Assembly (NCBI GenBank): GCA_949788275.1
Contig: OX460916.1
Coordinates: 1,178,001 to 1,242,000 of the forward strand
DNA length: 64,000 nucleotides
DNA from: Weeksellaceae bacterium
GTDB lineage: Bacteria; Bacteroidota; Bacteroidia; Flavobacteriales; Weeksellaceae
Direction of reading: 5' to 3'
How positions within the stretch are numbered: the stretch's first letter is position 1; every line of letters starts with the position of its first letter. The notes under the pieces are model-generated. The model worked only from the letters and a program-made list of their open reading frames with translations. It did not search any database and was not told the origin of the DNA. Shown here piece by piece: positions 59,328-64,000 of the stretch. The translations under genes were made by a program, and so were the position numbers.

Positions 59328-61175
59328 TTATTGTATCATAAACTTAATGGTTTGTTTGTGTTCTTCGGAATCAATTTGGAGGATATACGTTCCTGGCGTT
59401 AAAGAACTGAAATAAGTTCCTATAGGAAAAGTACGCTCCATTTTCGGCGTTTTAAATTTAGACACTTGACTTCCATTGATACCGTATATGCTAAAATGAA
59501 CAGGTTTATTGAAGTACTTTGTACTTATGAGAAACGTTGAAGCATTTGAAGGAATCGACGATAATTGAAATAATTTTTCGGATGCGGTGGTTTGAGCAGT
59601 TTCACCCAATGTTTTCAATGCTTTATCCACGACAAAACCCGAGATTATATTTCGTCTATATTCATGTGGGATTTCGGCATCTATTGATAGCGTATACACT
59701 CCAATGGGAAGACTGTTTAGTTCCGCCATAAAATGATTACCATTCCATTTAAAAATCAAATCGATGTCGTTCAAAGAAAGCTCTTGTATTTCCAATAAAT
59801 TTGCTGTTTTTTCTGCTTTGGCCTTAATTTCCAATCGATTGATTTCAGATGGCTTTAGATTTGGGAAAGAAAGCATAGCGAACATTCTATCGTTTTCTTT
59901 GTGAATGGTGTAAATCATAGGACTCTCTACTCCATCGGTGATATAAGCTAAATAGTCGGTATCCCCCTGGATTTTAATCGTATGAAAATCGGGGTTATCG
60001 AACGTGAATGACGTTAAATGTTGTGCTAAAGAATCACTCGTTGATCGGTTGAGTGTTGCATTGGTTTTTATTTTTTTAACGACTCTATTTTTAGCCAGAT
60101 CAACAACATTTAATTGACTTTTCACCTCTTTATGAATAATTTCAAAGGATACGGCATTCTTGGTTTTTCCTAGAATTGCGTGTTCGTGTGGACGATCTGA
60201 AGAAAGGATTTGATAATTGCTTTCCGCTCGAAAAGGCGTTTGGGACGTTGTATCGTTGAATTGTTGTCCCCGATCAGTCGAGGCATCCCCATGGAGGATA
60301 GGGAATAAAACAGCATACCATACATATCGACTGTAAGCGATGTCCATGTGATTTAAATACCCTCTCTGATCATTGAGTGCGGCTATTTGATGGGATCCAG
60401 GCCTCGTTGAACTATAAAATGGCGTAATTCCGTCGTTTGGCCCTGAACCAAACAGCATCATAATCGACCCTGTGGTTCTTAAGACTGGAGAAAGAATTCC
60501 GTTAAAAGACCGATGCCCCCATGCACCAAAACTGTAGTATTTATGGGGTTGATTAAGCGGATGATTATCAAAGAAGGGGCGGAAATAAGACTCACAATAA
60601 TAAGTCGTTGATAATTGAGCACCTGGACTAAGACCGATGAGGTCGATAAGCCATTTTAATCCTTTGCGTTGGGATATATCGGCAATAACGGTTCCTTTAT
60701 AAGGCGTTCCTAGACTTATTACCTTATCGACCAAATCCTTCTTATCGTAGTGAAATAAAGCTACCTCAGAAGCCTTACCGCCATTGCTATGCACAATAAG
60801 ATCTACCGTTTCTATTTCGTATTGACGCGTAATTTGAGACAGGGCTCTGCTGAGAATTTCACCATTCACCCAATCGCCTTGTAAGCGGGTTGTAGACACA
60901 AAGGCGGTTCTATACCCACTGTTATAAGCCTCTGAATACAAACCATTTCCAATAAGGAGGTATTCAGTCGATCCCGCAAGGCCGTGATTAAACACCAAAA
61001 CCTTTCCATTATAATTAGTCGGTGTAGCCCCGTAAAGTATATTTTTATTATTCAGTGAATTTAGATAAGCAAGGGAAATTTTACCAGGCTCTGGCAATTC
61101 AGCAGAAGAAATAATTTGTCCATTCAACGTAACGTAAAAGAGTTGGACAAGAATAAATAGAAGTATTTTTTTCAT
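59328..61175 (-). CDS. Secreted alpha/beta hydrolase with a T9SS C-terminal sorting domain
   Basis: 615 residues with a signal peptide ending N-G-Q. The N-terminal half is an alpha/beta hydrolase: V-L-V-F-N-H-G-L-A-G-S-T (oxyanion region near residue 60) and a nucleophile elbow V-H-S-N-G-G near residue 140, where the usual first Gly is His. G-P-N-D-G-I-T-P-F may contain the catalytic Asp, and a late H is uncertain. The last 85 residues (P-S-N-A-S-T-F-L-I, then Y-G-I-N-G-S-Q-V, G-T-Y-F-S-S-L-T-P-G-T-Y-I-L-Q-I) are a type A T9SS sorting domain. It is thus a likely cargo of the PorU/PorV system in this window, probably a surface esterase or lipase. Confidence 0.85.
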   Translation of the reverse strand: MKKILLFILVQLFYVTLNGQIISSAELPEPGKISLAYLNSLNNKNILYGATPTNYNGKVLVFNHGLAGSTEYLLIGNGLYSEAYNSGYRTAFVSTTRLQGDWVNGEILSRALSQITRQYEIETVDLIVHSNGGKASEVALFHYDKKDLVDKVISLGTPYKGTVIADISQRKGLKWLIDLIGLSPGAQLSTTYYCESYFRPFFDNHPLNQPHKYYSFGAWGHRSFNGILSPVLRTTGSIMMLFGSGPNDGITPFYSSTRPGSHQIAALNDQRGYLNHMDIAYSRYVWYAVLFPILHGDASTDRGQQFNDTTSQTPFRAESNYQILSSDRPHEHAILGKTKNAVSFEIIHKEVKSQLNVVDLAKNRVVKKIKTNATLNRSTSDSLAQHLTSFTFDNPDFHTIKIQGDTDYLAYITDGVESPMIYTIHKENDRMFAMLSFPNLKPSEINRLEIKAKAEKTANLLEIQELSLNDIDLIFKWNGNHFMAELNSLPIGVYTLSIDAEIPHEYRRNIISGFVVDKALKTLGETAQTTASEKLFQLSSIPSNASTFLISTKYFNKPVHFSIYGINGSQVSKFKTPKMERTFPIGTYFSSLTPGTYILQIDSEEHKQTIKFMIQ

Positions 61176-61200
61176 TTTTAAAAAATTTAATGGGTTGTTT

Positions 61201-61461
61201 TTATGAATTTAATGAGGTATTCCAGTAGTCATAGGAGGGAAAATATCGTACATAGACCTGAAAATCAGCTTGTTTATGATATAACCTACCTTGGTATAAC
61301 TTCGCGAGTAAAGCATACATCGGATTCGTCTTTATTCGATTACTCACTTTGAAATTCAGGGAAAAACCTCCCATTATAGGGTAATTCGGAAGCGAATTAA
61401 GAACGTATTTATTCGTATTATTCAAGCGACTATATTTTACACAACGCCTAAGAGATATCAC
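61201..61461 (-). CDS. Possible small or remnant coding region, 86 codons
   Basis: An open frame of 86 codons directly upstream of the T9SS hydrolase, on the same strand. It has no signal peptide and no motif I recognise. It might be the tail of a degraded gene (Y-A-L-L-A-K-L-Y-Q-G-R-L and D-F-Q-V-Y-V-R-Y-F look protein-like), or chance in an AT-rich gap. I list it only with low confidence. Confidence 0.25.
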   Translation of the reverse strand: MISLRRCVKYSRLNNTNKYVLNSLPNYPIMGGFSLNFKVSNRIKTNPMYALLAKLYQGRLYHKQADFQVYVRYFPSYDYWNTSLNS

Positions 61462-61931
61462 TAAACATCTATTTTAAACACTAATTTCATTCTAAAATAA
61501 AGTCATCAAGACATTAACCTTCAGGACGTTACTTAAAAGTAAGACATTTTTTTAAGAAAACAATTAAAAAATAGAGGTTAATTCATTGAATATCAACACA
61601 TATCGTTCCCTATTTAAACGCGATAAATCTCTAAATAGCTCATTAAAGTCGGCCTATAAAGCATTCAAGCCCATCTGGTTCTACGAGGTCTTAAAAACCA
61701 ATGCGGATTAAAAACGATTCAAGTTAATAAATTCCTAATATTCTCTATAAAACAAGTAGAGTATTAAAACTATATCATTAAAAAACTAATTAAATAGAAA
61801 ATTTTTCTATAAACAGATGCAAATCCAAATTAATATCAATTACATAAACCATAATAAAACAAATAATAAATTATTGATTTATTAAAATAACAAAAGCTTT
61901 GTTATCATTTTTTTAATCATTTAGAAAGTTC
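61462..61931. other. AT-rich intergenic region upstream of the metH leader
   Basis: About 470 bases with no gene, RNA or repeat that I can support. Confidence 0.5.
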
Positions 61932-61939
61932 TACTTTTG
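61932..61939 (+). promoter_or_regulatory. metH leader -7 box TACTTTTG
   Basis: Exact TAnnTTTG match; transcription would begin around 61946, where the riboswitch P1 strand starts. Confidence 0.55.
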
Positions 61940-61945
61940 TACCAG

Positions 61946-62042
61946 ACTTATAACGAAAGGTGGAGGGATTAGGCCCTGTGAAACCTTAGCAACCCATTTT
62001 TAGTTGGGTGCTACATCCTACTCATCCGTGAGAAAAATAAGA
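61946..62042 (+). ncRNA. SAM-I (S-box) riboswitch of metH
   Basis: ACTTATAACGAAAGGTGGAG, then GATTAGGCCCTGTGAAACC, TTAGCAACCC, GGGTGCTACATCC and AAATAAG closing P1, the conserved S-box elements in order. It lies about 50 bases upstream of the split metH start, and a segment matching its own 5' strand in antisense follows it. Confidence 0.93.
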
Positions 62043-62052
62043 ACAAAAAGAG

Positions 62053-62075
62053 CCTCCCCCTCCTTTCGTCATAAG
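62053..62075 (+). promoter_or_regulatory. Anti-aptamer segment in the metH leader
   Basis: CCTTTCGTCATAAG (62062-62075) is complementary in 13 of 14 positions to CTTATAACGAAAGG (61947-61960) in the 5' strand of the riboswitch. The preceding CCTCC can pair with GGAGG at 61962-61966. The segment could form an alternative helix near the start codon at 62094. Confidence 0.6.
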
Positions 62076-62093
62076 GTTTAATCCATTTTAATT

Positions 62094-63095
62094 ATGACAT
62101 TAAATCAACAGATAGAAAAACGAATACTGATCTTAGATGGTGCCATGGGGACCATGATTCAAAAACATACGTTGGAAGAAGAGGATTATAGAGGCGAGCG
62201 ATTCCGCGATTTTCATACTTCCCTAAAAGGCAATAACGATTTACTTGTCCTTACGCAGCCTACGATTATAAAAAATATTCATCGGGCTTATTTAGAAGCG
62301 GGTGCCGATCTTATTGAGACCAACACGTTTAATGCGAATTCGATATCGATGATCGATTACGATATGGTGGACTTGGTTGACGAACTCAACATAGTCGCGG
62401 TTCGCTTAGCCCGAGAAGCCTGTGACGAATACACGACCAAAACCCCTCATCAGCCTCGTTTTGTAGTTGGTTCATTAGGCCCAACCAATAAAACGGCCTC
62501 ACTTTCGCCCCAGGTGAATGACCCTGGTTACCGCGATGTGGATTTTGATACTTTAGCCGCAGTCTATTACCAACAAGCTAAGGTTATGCTTGAAACGGGA
62601 GTAGATGCCTTGTTGGTAGAGACCATTTTTGATACATTGAATGCCAAAGCAGCATTTTTTGGAATTCAACAAGCGATTGATGATACGGGGATTCAAGTGC
62701 CTTTAATGGCTTCGGGAACCATTACTGATAAAAGTGGTCGAACCTTATCGGGACAAACGACAGAAGCTTTTCTTATTTCACTAGAGCACATCGACTTACT
62801 AAGCATTGGTTTAAATTGTGCTTTAGGCGCGACCGACCTGATTCCGTATTTGGAGATATTGGCGGAACATGCACCATTTTACATCAGTGCTTACCCCAAT
62901 GCGGGTTTACCCAATGCTTTTGGTGGATACGACGAGACCGCTGAAATGATGCGTGATTATGTTCGACCATTTTTAGAAAAGAAATTAGTAAATATCCTGG
63001 GTGGATGTTGCGGTACAACACCTGATCATATCCGTTTAATGGCCGAATTGGCAAAAGCCTATCAACCTCGAAAAATAACCACACCATGTCTATAA
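62094..63095 (+). CDS. metH: Methionine synthase, homocysteine-binding part (split MetH, N-terminal half)
   Basis: 333 residues, corresponding to the N-terminal homocysteine S-methyltransferase module of MetH. It starts [14 protein letters not shown] and carries T-N-T-F-N-A-N-S, G[13 protein letters not shown], then the zinc-binding Cys in [10 protein letters not shown] and [11 protein letters not shown]. MetH of Escherichia coli is a single chain; in flavobacteria it is encoded as two genes, as seen here. It overlaps the next gene by 10 bases. A SAM-I riboswitch precedes it. Confidence 0.95.
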   Translation: MTLNQQIEKRILILDGAMGTMIQKHTLEEEDYRGERFRDFHTSLKGNNDLLVLTQPTIIKNIHRAYLEAGADLIETNTFNANSISMIDYDMVDLVDELNIVAVRLAREACDEYTTKTPHQPRFVVGSLGPTNKTASLSPQVNDPGYRDVDFDTLAAVYYQQAKVMLETGVDALLVETIFDTLNAKAAFFGIQQAIDDTGIQVPLMASGTITDKSGRTLSGQTTEAFLISLEHIDLLSIGLNCALGATDLIPYLEILAEHAPFYISAYPNAGLPNAFGGYDETAEMMRDYVRPFLEKKLVNILGGCCGTTPDHIRLMAELAKAYQPRKITTPCL

Positions 63096-64000
63096 AACTA
63101 CAACTAAGCGGTTTAGAACCTTTGATTATACGTGGAAATTCGAATTTTATTAATATCGGTGAACGAACCAATGTAACCGGCTCTAAACGCTTCTTGCGCC
63201 TGATTAAAGAAGATAAATACGATGAAGCTTTGCAAGTGGCCCGTGATCAGGTAGAAGGAGGCGCCCAAATTATTGATATCAACATGGACGAAGGCATGAT
63301 TGATGGCAAAGCGGCCATGGTCAAATTCTTACGTTTGGTGGCCTCTGAACCCGATATTTCGAGAGTGCCTATTATGATTGATTCCTCGAAATGGGAAATT
63401 ATAGAGGAAGGTTTAAAAAACGTTCAAGGAAAATCGATTGTGAATTCCATTTCCTTGAAAGAAGGCGAAACTACATTTGTTGAACACGCTAAAAAGATTA
63501 AACGCTATGGTGCTGCTGTAGTGGTTATGGCCTTTGATGAAAATGGCCAAGCCGATAGTTACGAACGTCGGATTGAAATTGTCGAACGATCGTACCGTAT
63601 TTTAGTAGAAGAACTGAACTACAATCCCAAAGACCTTATTTTTGACGTGAATATTTTCCCCGTTGCAACCGGTATGGAAGAACACCGTCAGAATGCATTG
63701 GATTTCTTTCGAGCGACGAAATGGATCAAAGACCATCTTCCATTTGCTTCGGTTAGCGGGGGTGTATCCAATGTTTCCTTTTCGTTTCGAGGTAACAATG
63801 CTGTACGCGAAGCGATGCATTCGTCTTTTCTCTACCACGCCATTCAGCACGGAATGGATTTGGGCATTGTGAATCCGGAAATGCTCGAGATTTACGATGA
63901 TATACCCCAAGATTTACTGGAACGCGTAGAAGATGTATTACTCGATCGACGCGATGATGCAACCGAGCGACTAATAGATTTTGCTGAAAACTTAAAAGGC
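63086..64000 (+). CDS. metH: Methionine synthase, pterin- and cobalamin-binding part (split MetH), 3'-truncated
   Basis: The frame opens at ATG 63086, 10 bases before the stop of the homocysteine-binding part, and stays open to the window edge (305 codons). It begins with the methyltetrahydrofolate-binding domain: [54 protein letters not shown] and [13 protein letters not shown]. The last visible part ([10 protein letters not shown]) begins the cobalamin-binding cap. The rest lies beyond the window. The overlap implies coupled translation so that both halves are made in equal amounts. Confidence 0.93.
   Translation, partial: MSIKLQLSGLEPLIIRGNSNFINIGERTNVTGSKRFLRLIKEDKYDEALQVARDQVEGGAQIIDINMDEGMIDGKAAMVKFLRLVASEPDISRVPIMIDSSKWEIIEEGLKNVQGKSIVNSISLKEGETTFVEHAKKIKRYGAAVVVMAFDENGQADSYERRIEIVERSYRILVEELNYNPKDLIFDVNIFPVATGMEEHRQNALDFFRATKWIKDHLPFASVSGGVSNVSFSFRGNNAVREAMHSSFLYHAIQHGMDLGIVNPEMLEIYDDIPQDLLERVEDVLLDRRDDATERLIDFAENLKG

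Noticed and set aside
63602-63962. Frames on both strands within the second metH gene
   Set aside because: The continuous frame from 63086 to the window edge carries clear methionine synthase motifs; the others are shadows.
1-64000. CRISPR arrays, IS elements, prophage, tRNA or rRNA genes
   Set aside because: No regularly spaced direct repeats, transposase-like proteins with terminal repeats, phage genes or cloverleaf sequences were seen; the repeats present are palindromic intergenic elements.

Overview
The window is a stretch of chromosome from a flavobacterium-like Bacteroidota, with low GC and short, mostly operon-poor intergenic gaps. The evidence is a type IX secretion and gliding block (porV, porU, gldJ), the Bacteroidota -7 promoter box TAnnTTTG in front of many genes, near absence of Shine-Dalgarno sequences, Bacteroidota lipoproteins of the C-S/N-S-D-D type, a methionine synthase split into two genes, and flavobacterial palindromic intergenic repeats. 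A Weeksellaceae-type organism is my best guess, but that is inference. No phage, plasmid, IS element, CRISPR array, rRNA or tRNA was seen.

Layout. 1-0.8 kb: 3' part of a secreted protein. 0.9-9.7 kb: T9SS genes porV/porU (minus), gldJ, murF and a small exported protein (plus). 9.7-12.6 kb: two arginine-deiminase-fold hydrolases and an amidohydrolase (minus). 13-15.2 kb: RelA/SpoT. 15.7-19.3 kb: a TolC / membrane-fusion / ABC-2 permease export operon without an ATPase. 19.4-26.8 kb: recG, two thioredoxin-fold genes, uvrA and prmC. 27-31 kb: a lipoprotein, an acetyltransferase, a WG-repeat protein and two related secreted proteins. 31-41.8 kb: DUF3810 protein, BASS transporter, Zn-ribbon protein, DsbD, TilS, secreted endonuclease I, Rrf2 regulator, aldehyde dehydrogenase, LysE-type exporter and an HD-like hydrolase. 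41.8-46.1 kb: three paralogous lipoproteins, two near-identical 127-bp repeats and a SMUG2-like glycosylase. 46-50.7 kb: valS and a large membrane protein. 50.9-56.8 kb: DUF1573 protein, DtxR/MntR-type regulator diverging from a TonB-dependent receptor, thioredoxin, small His-rich protein, cytochrome b561-like protein and DUF1345 protein. 56.8-64 kb: homoserine dehydrogenase with a SAM-I riboswitch, an isochorismatase-like hydrolase, a T9SS-sorted alpha/beta hydrolase, and a SAM-I riboswitch in front of split metH.

How the genes work together. PorU is the sortase and PorV its shuttle partner; the hydrolase at 59.3-61.2 kb carries the C-terminal domain such a sortase would remove. The two arginine-deiminase-fold enzymes could turn arginine into ornithine through citrulline. 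A DtxR-like protein probably controls the receptor facing it, because a palindrome lies on the receptor's -7 box. The hom and metH leaders couple homoserine and methionine synthesis to SAM. Many convergent gene pairs share one symmetrical bidirectional terminator.

The observations I judge most worth following are: the anti-aptamer segments shared by the two SAM riboswitch leaders; the compensatory base-pair change between the two 127-bp repeats, and their architectural likeness to the other palindromic repeats here; the ATPase-less export operon; and the small families of paralogous lipoproteins and secreted beta-rich proteins. None of these amounts to a demonstrated new system.
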